Below, in pieces: positions 17,357 through 25,982 of a stretch of DNA of 43,681 nt. Positions within the stretch are counted from its first letter, which is position 1; every line of letters begins with the position of its first letter. The notes beneath the pieces were generated by a model, which worked only from the letters and a program-made list of their open reading frames with translations, was not told the DNA's origin and did no database searches. Made by a program: the position numbers and the translations under genes. This DNA comes from Bacteroidota bacterium. Its GTDB lineage: Bacteria > Bacteroidota > Bacteroidia > AKYH767-A > 2013-40CM-41-45. Location of the stretch: assembly GCA_026391975.1 (NCBI GenBank), contig JAPLDB010000080.1, positions 1-43,681 of the forward strand, given 5' to 3'.

Positions 17357-18106
17357 TTATTTTTCTTTTCTGAATAACAGGATCAGAGAAATGCCAAACG
17401 GAAATGTTCCCCCCCTGCTCAGCCAGAAACTTTCACTTTTCATCAGACGAAAAAAAAGAAATGTAGAAATACTGCCACCCGAATAGGAAAAGTCAGATCC
17501 GCTCCCTTTTCTGTTCACAATAAAAGGAAAAATATTTGCGAGGATCCTTGTAAGAGCTACAGGTAAAAAAAGCAATGAATTAAAGTAGCTTTTAAAAATG
17601 ATTTCCCCACGGTGTTTCTCAAATAGTTTTTTTAATTCCTCCATACGATAACGCCTTTGGTGGTGGTTGATATCATCATGTTTGCTCCACAGGAATTCAA
17701 ATGCAGGTACTGTTATGGCAACCAGGCCTCCAGGTTTGCATACACGAATCATTTCTGCAACAGCTTTATAATGATCCTCAACATGCTCAATTACGTCAAA
17801 TGCAGTGACTAGTTCAAATTTTTTTTCGGGGAAGGGAAGTTCAGTGATAGAAGCCGGAATAAAATCGAGATTCAGTTTTTGTTTCACGAAATCACAACAA
17901 TCTTTTTCATATTCTACTGAAGTAACCGGGCCATAAGATGAAAGCCAGGTGGAAGTTTCCCCTGTGGCAGCTCCAACATTTAATACCTGATTATTGCTTC
18001 CGGAAACATTTTTTTTCAGCAAGGAGTTTATGATTTCTTTTCTTGCCCTGAACCACCAGTGATTTCGTTCAAGCTCAAAATATTCTTCATAATAGATTTT
18101 GTCCAT
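17357..18106 (-). CDS. Class I SAM-dependent methyltransferase
   Basis: A 249-aa protein with a Rossmann methyltransferase core: motif I VLNVGAATGE (41-50), the acidic residue after strand 2 (Glu65), FDVIEHV as motif II/post-II and PGGLVAITVPA as motif III. The opening YYEEYFELERNHWWFRAR is a frequent start of methyltransferases in cell-surface glycan clusters. A hydrophobic segment near 185-205 could touch the membrane. It shares one base with the GT2 gene (TAATG junction), so translation is coupled. A modifier of a lipid-linked sugar or of the glycan made by the flanking glycosyltransferases is the likely role. Confidence 0.85.
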   Translation of the reverse strand: MDKIYYEEYFELERNHWWFRARKEIINSLLKKNVSGSNNQVLNVGAATGETSTWLSSYGPVTSVEYEKDCCDFVKQKLNLDFIPASITELPFPEKKFELVTAFDVIEHVEDHYKAVAEMIRVCKPGGLVAITVPAFEFLWSKHDDINHHQRRYRMEELKKLFEKHRGEIIFKSYFNSLLFLPVALTRILANIFPFIVNRKGSGSDFSYSGGSISTFLFFRLMKSESFWLSRGGTFPFGISLILLFRKEK

Positions 18107-19047
18107 TATTGGCCTGATTTTGAAATGATTTTATCGATAACAAAAAGCGGGCGGTTGCGAACCTGATTGTAGATTCGAAGTACGTATTCTCCAATCAAGC
18201 CAATTGAAATAAGCTGAACTCCGCTGAAAAGAGTGATTGCAATAATGAGTGTGGTAAATCCTTCAGGCACATTTCCGAAAAACAATTTCTGAACCAATAC
18301 ATATACTATATACACAAAAGAAAGAAGGATAATCATTATTCCCAGACGCGAAATAAAGCGAACCGGGAAATCACTGAAATTGAATATGCCATTAAAAGCC
18401 AGTTCAAAAAGTTTTTTCCAGCCATATTTTGCTTCGCCTGCTGCACGTGCATCACGGTTGTATTCGAATCCGAATTGCTTAAAACCGACCCATGAGCGCA
18501 TTCCACGCAGGTAGCGGCTTTGCTCTGGCATCTGGTTCATATAATCGACAACTCTTCGGCTGATCATTGAGAAATCTCCGGAGTCTAAAGGAATTTTGAA
18601 GTTGGAAACGCGCTGCTGCAGGCGGTAATAAAACCAATAGGCTATTTTTTTTAATGAGGATTCTTTTCTGTTTTTCCGCACGGCATAAATTACATCATAT
18701 CCCTCTTTCAGTTTTTTATAAAAATCGAGTAAGAGCTCAGGCGGATCCTGCAGATCACCATCAATGATCATTACTGCATCCGTTCCTTTTGCAACGCTTA
18801 ATCCAGCCGTTACAGCAAGCTGATGTCCATGATTCCTTGAAAGAAGTAATCCGACAAACCTCTCATCCTCTGATGCTATTTTTTCGATTAGAAAGGCGGT
18901 TCTGTCACTACTGCCATCATTTACCAGTATTGTTTCCACCTTATAATCTGCGGATAGCATAACCTGCTTTAGCCGCCCGATTAGCAGGTCGAAGGCTTTT
19001 TCTTCATTGTATAGCGGAACTACTATTGAAACTTTAGGGTTGTCCAT
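18106..19047 (-). CDS. GT2 polyprenyl-phosphate glycosyltransferase (DPM1/GtrB-like)
   Basis: A 313-aa glycosyltransferase family 2 protein. The GT-A domain shows VVPLYNEE (9-16), VNDGSSDRT with Asp44, and the DGDLQDPPE metal/acceptor motif (Asp96, Asp98, Asp101). Two C-terminal helices (about 233-256 and 264-288) anchor it in the inner membrane with the catalytic domain in the cytosol. Enzymes of this form move a sugar from a nucleotide donor to undecaprenyl phosphate for later use by a GT-C transferase. The third gene in this set is such a transferase. The sugar cannot be read from sequence. First gene of the set; no full consensus promoter is seen upstream. Confidence 0.92.
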   Translation of the reverse strand: MDNPKVSIVVPLYNEEKAFDLLIGRLKQVMLSADYKVETILVNDGSSDRTAFLIEKIASEDERFVGLLLSRNHGHQLAVTAGLSVAKGTDAVMIIDGDLQDPPELLLDFYKKLKEGYDVIYAVRKNRKESSLKKIAYWFYYRLQQRVSNFKIPLDSGDFSMISRRVVDYMNQMPEQSRYLRGMRSWVGFKQFGFEYNRDARAAGEAKYGWKKLFELAFNGIFNFSDFPVRFISRLGIMIILLSFVYIVYVLVQKLFFGNVPEGFTTLIIAITLFSGVQLISIGLIGEYVLRIYNQVRNRPLFVIDKIISKSGQ

Positions 19048-19314
19048 GGAATTGGGTAAAAATACATTTATCTATTCATAGAACAAAGGCCTTAAAAATA
19101 AGCCGGCGTTCGTTTTTAATACCTTTAATCTCGTACAAGGCGAGAACGAAATGCCGCGTTACTTAAAATAGTGTTAGTGATAGAATGAAAAATTTGTAGG
19201 TTGGAGACCATTATTTACTGTGCTTAAAAATTACTGGCATCTAAATTCAGTCCGAATAGAAGTATAGTTATCCAAATGATGTGTGCCTACGCAACAAGTC
19301 AAACTGAATTGCTT
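19048..19314. other. Intergenic region, no gene seen
   Basis: This AT-rich spacer lies between the GT2 gene (minus) and the start of a possible gene remnant. It must hold the GT2 promoter, but I find no TAnnTTTG match on the minus strand. An imperfect inverted repeat around 19099-19160 (CGTTCG...CGAGAACG) is weak. Confidence 0.4.
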
Positions 19315-19500
19315 CTAATAATGCTTACTTTTTTGAAATGAACCATTCATTGGCTTCTTTATGGAACCTGGCCAATGATATATCTTAACCGGGTCCCCCA
19401 AACCATCAACTGATACGGCTTTTACCTCCCATGAACCCCCATTTATATGGCCAAAAAAATAATTGCGCAGTGGAAAAATTATCCTACTTTTGAACTCTTT
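19315..19500 (-). pseudogene. Possible remnant of an unrecognised gene (61 codons, no start)
   Basis: On the minus strand a frame stays open from just after a TAA (19503-19501) to a TAG (19317-19315). It has no usable ATG at its start, but the composition looks protein-like rather than random: it contains GGSWEVKAVSVDGLGDPVK and IYHWPGSIKKP. No family is recognised. A consensus promoter for the next gene on the plus strand lies within it, so if it was once a gene it has been cut short. It may equally be a chance open frame. Confidence 0.3.
19463..19492 (+). promoter_or_regulatory. Consensus Bacteroidota promoter for the CUB/PKD cargo gene
   Basis: TTG at 19463-19465, exactly 19 nt, then TACTTTTG at 19485-19492: a full match to TTG-N19-TAnnTTTG. 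Transcription would begin near 19497, giving a 5' leader of about 90 nt. Confidence 0.85.
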
Positions 19501-19586
19501 TTACAGAATTCCGGCACTAATTTATCCAAGTTATTACGCTCTAACACATCCAATAAAATTCATTAATAATTTATAATTTTAGAAAT

Positions 19587-22500
19587 ATGAGAACTAAAAA
19601 TTACTTTAAATCATTGTCAATAACCGTGTTTGCGCTGCTTCTTTTGGGCAGCTCCTTTAAAAGCAATGCACAAACGGTGACAGTTGGTACTACCACCAGT
19701 GTAAATACCACCACTGGTTACCCTTGTCCGATCCAGGACTTTTATTATGCCACCCGTGTACAGTTCCTTTATACTGCTTCTGAGTTGGCGGCAGTAGGAA
19801 TTACAAGCGGTGCAACCATTACAGAAATTGGATGGATTGTTCAGGCAACAGCAATTACAGGACATTTACAGGAAGATTATACTATCGCATTACTTAATAC
19901 AGCAGTAACAACGCTAAACTTGAGTTCATGGGAGCCTGGTGCCTCTACAGTTTATGGTCCAACCAATTATGCATATACCTCAGGTTATGCAGGTAATGTG
20001 ATGTTTACTACCTCGCCGTTTACCTATGCAGGGGGAAACCTCATTGTAGAGGTTTGTGGAGGATTGCCATCAGGGAATTATACACTTAATCCCGCGTGCG
20101 AAGAAACCGATGGCCTTTCATTTAATGGCTCTCACCAATGGAGACAGGACGTAGCAACCGGTTGCGGAACCGTTGATGCAACAGACGCCACTGTTCCTAC
20201 CACACGACCAGTATTGGTTGTTACATATATCGCTGGAGCGCCTTGTTCAGGAACCCCAACTCCGGGAAATACCAATGCGACAGCAAATCCTGTTTGTGCC
20301 AATACAAACTTCAGCCTGAGCATGCAGAATTTTACACTTGGAAGCGGCGTAACTTATCAGTGGCAGTCATCACCTGATGGTACTACATGGACTGACATTG
20401 TTGGTGCTACCAATTTTACAGCCACAACTTCTCAAGCCGGAGACACTTATTATCAATGTGTTGTCACTTGCGGCGGTGGTGGGACGGGAACTTCGAATCC
20501 TTTACTTGTAACTACCGGCCAATGCTATTATATGTGTTCTCAGGGAACAAATGTTACCCTTACAGATTCAGTTAATGCATTTTTTGATTCCGGAGGTCCA
20601 AACGGAAACTATTCACTCAACGAAAACTGTACTTTACTTATTGCTCCATCTTGTGCAGTTACGATCACACTGAATTTTTCAGCATTTAATGGAGGTTTTG
20701 GTGGAGTGATGAACGTTTATGACGGTCAGACCACTGCTGATCCTTTGGTATTGACTGCTTCAGGAAGTATTGTTCCTGCCCCTGTTACTTGTTCGTCAGG
20801 ATACATGTTGATCATCTGGACGTCTGATGCATTCAATGCAGCCAGCAGCGGATGGGCAGCCAACTGGACTTCTGTTATTGCAGCCAGCACAGCTCCGATT
20901 GCAACTTTTGGTGTAAGCACACACACACCACCTCTCAATGCAGGGGTTCATTTTTATGACTATAGTGGCGGTGGAGTTCCTACTTCATGGATTTGGGATT
21001 TCGGTGATGGTAATACTTCAACCCTTCAGAATCCAACGCATCCTTATGCTGCTCCGGGAACCTATTATATTACTTTGTATGCATTTTCGTGCACACAGTC
21101 TGATACTGCTTATGATTCAGTAGTTGTTCAGAATGCTCCTCAGGTAATTGTTTATCCTGATACGCTTTCTGCAACAGTACAATGCGGTGACTCAGCAGTA
21201 TTCGCGCTGACCGTTGTAAATCTGACTGGCGGAGAACTGGTATATAACACAACAGGAGCAAGTAATTCCAATGTGAAGATGCTTTCGATGAAATACGGAA
21301 CAGACTTGTTCGATGAATATCCTAAGACACTGGCCGCTATCAATTCTTTCTTTACAAACTATACACTTACTGAAACCAATACCAACAACGCTTCCACGCT
21401 GGCAAACCTGCTAGTAGGAAAAAATGTGTTGCTGATTCCTGAGCAGGAAACTGCGAATCCGGCGGTATTCAACAGTTTCACTTCTGTATTCAATATGTTC
21501 TTGCTGAATGGCGGAACGATCATTCAATGCGGTACAAGTGCCGGACAGGATTCAACACTCACCACTACAGGTTTATGGCACGGGAATTACGTAACGGATA
21601 TCGGAAATGGTTTTACAACCTTTAATGTAGACAGTATGTCTCATCCGATTATGGCGGGCATCTCAGGAAATCTGATCACTGCGCCTTCTGCAACGGATGT
21701 TATTAATTTTACTGATGCAGACAGGCATGTGCTTGCACAGTATCAGGGAGACGATGTTGTTTCCTTCAGAAATGTGAATAACGGTAAAGTGATTTATCTT
21801 GGATTTGACTATTACAACTCGAATGATGATACAAAGAAGATGATCGCCAATGCTGTGCAGTGGGGAGGCGAGAGCGGACTTCCTTCGTGGATTACTATGG
21901 ATATTACTACTGATACCGTTACTGCCGGTGACTCATCTATTGTTACTGTTGTATTCCATGCTAATGGAATTCCTGCAGGCACCTATTATGGAGTTATCGG
22001 GGTTACTACCAATGATCCGAATACTCCATATGTTGCTGTAAACTGCACAATGACTGTAGTTGGAGATCCGATCATTGCAATGTCGGAGACCTGCCTCACA
22101 TTTGATACAGTACTTGCAGGTAATAGCGACGTTCAGACATTTAACATTATCAATGATGGTTGCGACTCTCTAATAATTTCAAATTACCTGGCAAGCTCCC
22201 CTGAATTCACAGTAAGTGCTCCTACCAATATTTTATTACCGGGCACTTCAATGGTGGTTTCAGTTACCTTCCATCCGCTAACAGCAGGGGCATACAGCGG
22301 TACATTACTGATTCAAAATAATGATAACGATACCACCATCTGCCTGAATGGATTTGCAATACCGGCACCTGTAATAGATTCCATATTCAGTACGGTCAAT
22401 AAATTTGTTCCGGCATGTTCGGGAACCGACTCTACAACCTTCACAATTCATAATACAGGTGGTAGCAACTTGATATTCACAATTACAGGGGTTCCATCAT

Positions 22501-23678
22501 GGGCTACGATTTCTGCCAACAGCGGAACAATTGCGGCAGGAGATTCCCTGGTAATCACTGTTGTGATGAATTCCGGTACGATCACCGGTGGTCCTATCAG
22601 TGCTAACCTGAACGTTGCTTCCAATGATCCAATGGCTCCTAACAGACTTGTACCTTTAACTATGGATGTTGGTACGAATCCTTGCTTCACTATTAGCGGA
22701 GTAATTGATGCATGTACAGGTATTGCAACATTTACCTCTACAGTGATTGTAAATGCCCCTACAAGCTGGTCATGGGATTTTGGTGATGCAGGAACCGGCA
22801 ATACGGCCAACCCTACACACCAGTATGGAGAGCCTACAGGGACACAAATTAATGTAATGGCGATTGGATGTACTGCTGGTGGTTGCGATACACAATATGT
22901 TACGCTTACAATGCCACTTGTAACTGGCCCTGAAGCCGCTGCTTGCTTACCTGCTACACTTGATCCAAGTACCGGAGGAAGTTTGGGTATCGGAATAACC
23001 TTCGTTCAGTTAGGTAACATCAATAATACCAGCACAGGTTCAGCCAGTGGATATCAGAATTTCACTTGTAGTGATACAACAACCCTCAATCCAACAGATT
23101 TTTATACTTGGGTAGTGAGGACGGGTCAAACCTATGAGGAAACTGTTAAGGGTTATATAGACTTTAACAACGACGGAGCTTTTGATCCTATAACTGAATT
23201 GGTCTTTGAAGATTCTGCTGTTGTTTATAATCACACCGGACTGACTATTCAAATGCCAACAACTGCCGTAATGGGTGTTGCCCTGAGAATGCGTGTTGAA
23301 AGTGAGTATAGTGGAAACCCTGAGCCGGATGGCTGTGCAGACCTCTTGTACGGACAGAATGAAGACTATACTGTATTTATGGATACTAATTATCTCGTAA
23401 ATAAGATTAACCCATTCTCCTCTCCTGTTGGAATGTCAGTTTATCCGAATCCATTCAGTAAGAATGCAACTATCGAGTATTCAATTTCTTCATCTAAAGA
23501 AGTTACTGTTGAAGTGTTCAACCTTGTTGGAGAAAAAATACAACAGTTTGCCTCAAATGAAATTCAGGCAGCCGGCAAGCACACTTACATCTTTAACCAT
23601 GAAACACCGGGTGTATACTTTGTGAAATTAACGGTTGACGGAGAAAGTAAAATTGTGAAACTGGTACATGTTCAATAA
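19587..23678 (+). CDS. Large secreted CUB/PKD/GEVED protein, T9SS type A cargo
   Basis: A 1363-aa secreted protein. After the signal peptide (to about residue 29, SNAQ) come an N-terminal beta-rich region (30-220), an Ig-like segment (230-310), a CUB-like domain (about 313-425), a PKD domain (about 434-515, WDFGDGN), a BACON/Hydin-like Ig domain that starts near 520 and resumes at about 764 (GLPSWITMD), a choice-of-anchor D-like domain (828-930), another Hydin-like domain (930-1032), a second PKD (WDFGDAG), a GEVED domain (about 1180-1270, GYIDFNNDGAFD ... QNEDYTVF) and the type A sorting domain (about 1290-1363, YPNPFSKN). Residues about 556-762 form an inserted alpha/beta segment (KNVLLIPEQE, GGTIIQCGTSAG, GKVIYLGFDYY) that resembles ThuA/glutamine-amidotransferase-like folds. 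No catalytic function can be assigned. Strong promoter and terminator make it a single-gene unit. Confidence 0.9.
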   Translation: MRTKNYFKSLSITVFALLLLGSSFKSNAQTVTVGTTTSVNTTTGYPCPIQDFYYATRVQFLYTASELAAVGITSGATITEIGWIVQATAITGHLQEDYTIALLNTAVTTLNLSSWEPGASTVYGPTNYAYTSGYAGNVMFTTSPFTYAGGNLIVEVCGGLPSGNYTLNPACEETDGLSFNGSHQWRQDVATGCGTVDATDATVPTTRPVLVVTYIAGAPCSGTPTPGNTNATANPVCANTNFSLSMQNFTLGSGVTYQWQSSPDGTTWTDIVGATNFTATTSQAGDTYYQCVVTCGGGGTGTSNPLLVTTGQCYYMCSQGTNVTLTDSVNAFFDSGGPNGNYSLNENCTLLIAPSCAVTITLNFSAFNGGFGGVMNVYDGQTTADPLVLTASGSIVPAPVTCSSGYMLIIWTSDAFNAASSGWAANWTSVIAASTAPIATFGVSTHTPPLNAGVHFYDYSGGGVPTSWIWDFGDGNTSTLQNPTHPYAAPGTYYITLYAFSCTQSDTAYDSVVVQNAPQVIVYPDTLSATVQCGDSAVFALTVVNLTGGELVYNTTGASNSNVKMLSMKYGTDLFDEYPKTLAAINSFFTNYTLTETNTNNASTLANLLVGKNVLLIPEQETANPAVFNSFTSVFNMFLLNGGTIIQCGTSAGQDSTLTTTGLWHGNYVTDIGNGFTTFNVDSMSHPIMAGISGNLITAPSATDVINFTDADRHVLAQYQGDDVVSFRNVNNGKVIYLGFDYYNSNDDTKKMIANAVQWGGESGLPSWITMDITTDTVTAGDSSIVTVVFHANGIPAGTYYGVIGVTTNDPNTPYVAVNCTMTVVGDPIIAMSETCLTFDTVLAGNSDVQTFNIINDGCDSLIISNYLASSPEFTVSAPTNILLPGTSMVVSVTFHPLTAGAYSGTLLIQNNDNDTTICLNGFAIPAPVIDSIFSTVNKFVPACSGTDSTTFTIHNTGGSNLIFTITGVPSWATISANSGTIAAGDSLVITVVMNSGTITGGPISANLNVASNDPMAPNRLVPLTMDVGTNPCFTISGVIDACTGIATFTSTVIVNAPTSWSWDFGDAGTGNTANPTHQYGEPTGTQINVMAIGCTAGGCDTQYVTLTMPLVTGPEAAACLPATLDPSTGGSLGIGITFVQLGNINNTSTGSASGYQNFTCSDTTTLNPTDFYTWVVRTGQTYEETVKGYIDFNNDGAFDPITELVFEDSAVVYNHTGLTIQMPTTAVMGVALRMRVESEYSGNPEPDGCADLLYGQNEDYTVFMDTNYLVNKINPFSSPVGMSVYPNPFSKNATIEYSISSSKEVTVEVFNLVGEKIQQFASNEIQAAGKHTYIFNHETPGVYFVKLTVDGESKIVKLVHVQ

Positions 23679-23703
23679 AGAATAATCGGTTATCTAATAG
23701 AAG

Positions 23704-23734
23704 ACGGGCAATCGAAATGATTGCCCGTTTTTTT
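23704..23734 (+). terminator. Intrinsic terminator of the CUB/PKD cargo gene
   Basis: A perfect 10-bp stem ACGGGCAATC/GATTGCCCGT (23704-23713 with 23719-23728), loop GAAAT, followed by a run of seven T. Confidence 0.95.
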
Positions 23735-23785
23735 ATGCAAATGATTTAATGATAATTTTTCGTTTAGGATTCGTAATTTGCAGCA

Positions 23786-24118
23786 ATGAAATTTGAAAAG
23801 CATATTTTTATCTGTACCAATCAGCGCAAAGAAGGTGAGCGCAAATCTTGCGGCGAGGCATGTGGATTGGAACTGGTGAAGGCGTTTAAAAAGTCGATGA
23901 ATGAAAAAGGCTTACTGGGAAGGATGCGCGCACAACGTTCAGGATGTATAGATGCCTGCGATTTCGGACCGAGTATGGTCGTTTACCCGGAAGGCGTATT
24001 TTATGGAGGTGTTCAACCCGGGGACGTAGAACAGATTATTAATGAACACCTGATTGAGAACAAGCCTGTTCAGAGACTGATCATCGATTTTTCAAAACAA
24101 TTGCCTGCAAGTGACTGA
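23786..24118 (+). CDS. Thioredoxin-like [2Fe-2S] ferredoxin
   Basis: A 110-aa cytosolic electron carrier of the thioredoxin-fold ferredoxin family, related to NuoE-like domains and Shethna-type proteins. The cluster ligands are expected to be Cys10, Cys22, Cys54 and Cys58 (ICTNQR, SCGEAC, SGCIDACDFGP); Cys26 is an extra cysteine. The VVYPEGVFYGGV segment and the closing helix complete the usual length. Redox partners are unknown. The following gene overlaps it by 8 nt, so the two are translationally coupled. Confidence 0.9.
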   Translation: MKFEKHIFICTNQRKEGERKSCGEACGLELVKAFKKSMNEKGLLGRMRAQRSGCIDACDFGPSMVVYPEGVFYGGVQPGDVEQIINEHLIENKPVQRLIIDFSKQLPASD

Positions 24119-24458
24119 TCTGATACCGGAAAAATACCGTGATGATGAAGAGATCATCAGATTAACGGTAGAACAATTAATAAAGGATTTGGGATCCTTA
24201 AGTCCGGAATTCCTGTTTTCCGGTCAAAAAACAACCATGTTCGAGGAACTTGCAATCCAGGTCGCTGAAGTATTGGGCAAGATTCGCAAATCAAACCCTG
24301 CATTATTAAGGGTCCTTTTATACAAGGTTGATATTAGGGAAAGCGAGGTTTCAGGATCTGCAGACCCCAATTCGCTAAAAATCCTGGCTGAAAAGATCCT
24401 CCAACGCGAATTTCAGAAAGTCCTGACAAGACGTTTTTTCTCAGAAAAGGGCAAGTAA
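24111..24458 (+). CDS. Uncharacterised protein coupled to the ferredoxin
   Basis: 115 aa, largely helical by composition, with many charged residues and no signal peptide or membrane helix. No family recognised. The start is GTG at 24111, giving an 8-nt overlap with the ferredoxin frame. The overlap suggests fixed stoichiometry or a partnership with the ferredoxin. Function unknown. Confidence 0.75.
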   Translation: MTDLIPEKYRDDEEIIRLTVEQLIKDLGSLSPEFLFSGQKTTMFEELAIQVAEVLGKIRKSNPALLRVLLYKVDIRESEVSGSADPNSLKILAEKILQREFQKVLTRRFFSEKGK

Positions 24459-24549
24459 TTTGTGCTTGTAATTCCATGGTTTCTTAACAAAACTTTGACA
24501 TTTAGATGTTGTAACATTGATTATCTTTACATCAACTAAAGGAGTCAAT

Positions 24550-25068
24550 ATGAAACAAAATGAATTCAATGAAAAAGTATCAGAGGAATCCAGACCACTG
24601 ACTGGATTTGCGTTGAAGCTCACTCATAACATGGATGACGCAGAAGACCTTTTGCAAGAAACGATGCTGAAAGCATTTTCTAATAAGGAAAAATTCAGGG
24701 AGGGAACCAACCTGAAAGGATGGTTGTTCACCATCATGAAAAATATTTTCATCAACAAGTATCGTAGGGCGATGAAGAGCAAGATATTTAATGATGATAC
24801 AGACAACCAGTTTTATATAAATTCAGCCTCCAATACGACCAGCAATGATGGTGAAGGTGCATTGGTAATGAAGGACATCAACAATGCGATTGAGAAATTA
24901 TCCGACAACCTGCGTACGCCTTTCATGATGAGTTATACAGGCTATAAATACGAGGAAATTGCAGACAGTCTGAAAATTCCTCTGGGAACTGTCAAGGTGC
25001 GCATACACAACGCCAGAAAGGAGCTTATGAAGAACCTCAGCTCCTATGGTAGCGGACGAAGAAAGTAG
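24550..25068 (+). CDS. ECF-type RNA polymerase sigma factor
   Basis: A 172-aa sigma-70 family protein of the extracytoplasmic-function group. Region 2 spans about 15-75 (DDAEDLLQETMLKAF, the -10 recognition and core-binding helix, then FREGTNLKGWLFTIMKN). Region 4 spans about 108-160 with the helix-turn-helix YEEIADSLKIPLGTVKVRIHNAR. The ATG at 24550 is preceded by AAAGGAG, a Shine-Dalgarno match that is rare in this window and that excludes the longer frame beginning at 24517. No anti-sigma factor gene is adjacent, so its control is not evident. A terminator follows. Confidence 0.93.
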   Translation: MKQNEFNEKVSEESRPLTGFALKLTHNMDDAEDLLQETMLKAFSNKEKFREGTNLKGWLFTIMKNIFINKYRRAMKSKIFNDDTDNQFYINSASNTTSNDGEGALVMKDINNAIEKLSDNLRTPFMMSYTGYKYEEIADSLKIPLGTVKVRIHNARKELMKNLSSYGSGRRK

Positions 25069-25093
25069 AATGATAAGTTATGATTAGTAAGTG

Positions 25094-25124
25094 GCCGGTA
25101 TCAAAAGTACCGGCTTCTTTTTTA
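25094..25124 (+). terminator. Intrinsic terminator of the sigma factor gene
   Basis: A perfect 7-bp stem GCCGGTA/TACCGGC (25094-25100 with 25108-25114), 7-nt loop, then TTCTTTTTTA. Confidence 0.9.
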
Positions 25125-25210
25125 TTGTCATTGAAGTTGTCTTCTTACTGCATACTACGCAGGTAAATATAAAAACATCAAAACTAACAGGTTGATAAGA
25201 ATTCTTAATG

Positions 25211-25242
25211 TTGCCTAAATAATGACCGAAGTAGTATCTTCG
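25211..25242 (+). promoter_or_regulatory. Probable purQ promoter
   Basis: TATCTTCG (25235-25242) matches TAnnTTTG at all but one base. A TTG lies 21 nt upstream (25211-25213), 2 nt wider than consensus. It would give a leader of about 12 nt before the purQ ATG. Confidence 0.45.
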
Positions 25243-25259
25243 CATCAAAATTGAAATCA

Positions 25260-25952
25260 ATGAAATTTGGTGTAGTTGTTTTTCCCGGCAGTAATTGTGA
25301 TGAGGATATGGTTTATGTTCTTCGCAATGTAATGAAGCAACAGGTGGTTAAACTCTGGCACAAGGATCACAGTCTGCAGGGTTGCGATTTTATCGTGCTT
25401 CCCGGTGGGTTTTCATATGGAGATTACCTGCGCAGCGGCGCCATTGCCCGTTTTTCTCCTATCATGAAAGAGGTAATAGAGTTTGCCGGCAAAGGCGGTT
25501 ATGTTTTTGGCGTTTGTAACGGCTTTCAGATTTTATGTGAATCAGGTCTGCTTCCTGGTGCCTTGCTAGCCAACACGTCTCATCAATTTACCTGCAAGAA
25601 TATTTTTATTAAAGCTGAGCACAGTGATTCCCTGATCACTTCATCAGTGGATGCTTCCCGTGCTCTGAAAATTCCAATCGCACATGGTGAAGGAAATTAC
25701 TTCACTGATGATGCGACATTGCAGTCTTTGAAGGACAATGGACAAATACTTTTTCGCTATTGCGACAGTAACGGGAATGTCGTTGCCGAAAGCAATCCAA
25801 ACGGTTCACTTGAAAACATTGCGGGAATCTGCAATAGCACAAAGAATGTATTTGGAATGATGCCGCACCCGGAGCGGGCAGCAGACAATGAACTCAGTAA
25901 TACAGACGGAAAGGTTATTTTTGAATCGATCCTCAGCCTGGTCAAGGCCTGA
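25260..25952 (+). CDS. purQ: Phosphoribosylformylglycinamidine synthase subunit PurQ
   Basis: The glutaminase subunit of the fourth step of purine synthesis; it supplies ammonia to PurL with PurS as linker. 230 aa from the ATG at 25260 (a TTG at 25251 would add three residues). The class I glutamine amidotransferase triad is Cys86 (FGVCNGFQIL), His203 and Glu205 (PHPERA). The family block GGFSYGDYLRSG is complete. No purL or purS is nearby, so the small PurQ works with partners encoded elsewhere. It is convergent with the propeller cargo gene, with 30 nt between stops. Confidence 0.96.
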   Translation: MKFGVVVFPGSNCDEDMVYVLRNVMKQQVVKLWHKDHSLQGCDFIVLPGGFSYGDYLRSGAIARFSPIMKEVIEFAGKGGYVFGVCNGFQILCESGLLPGALLANTSHQFTCKNIFIKAEHSDSLITSSVDASRALKIPIAHGEGNYFTDDATLQSLKDNGQILFRYCDSNGNVVAESNPNGSLENIAGICNSTKNVFGMMPHPERAADNELSNTDGKVIFESILSLVKA

Positions 25953-25982
25953 AACTCTCTTCTGTAAGGGACTCTGTAAATA

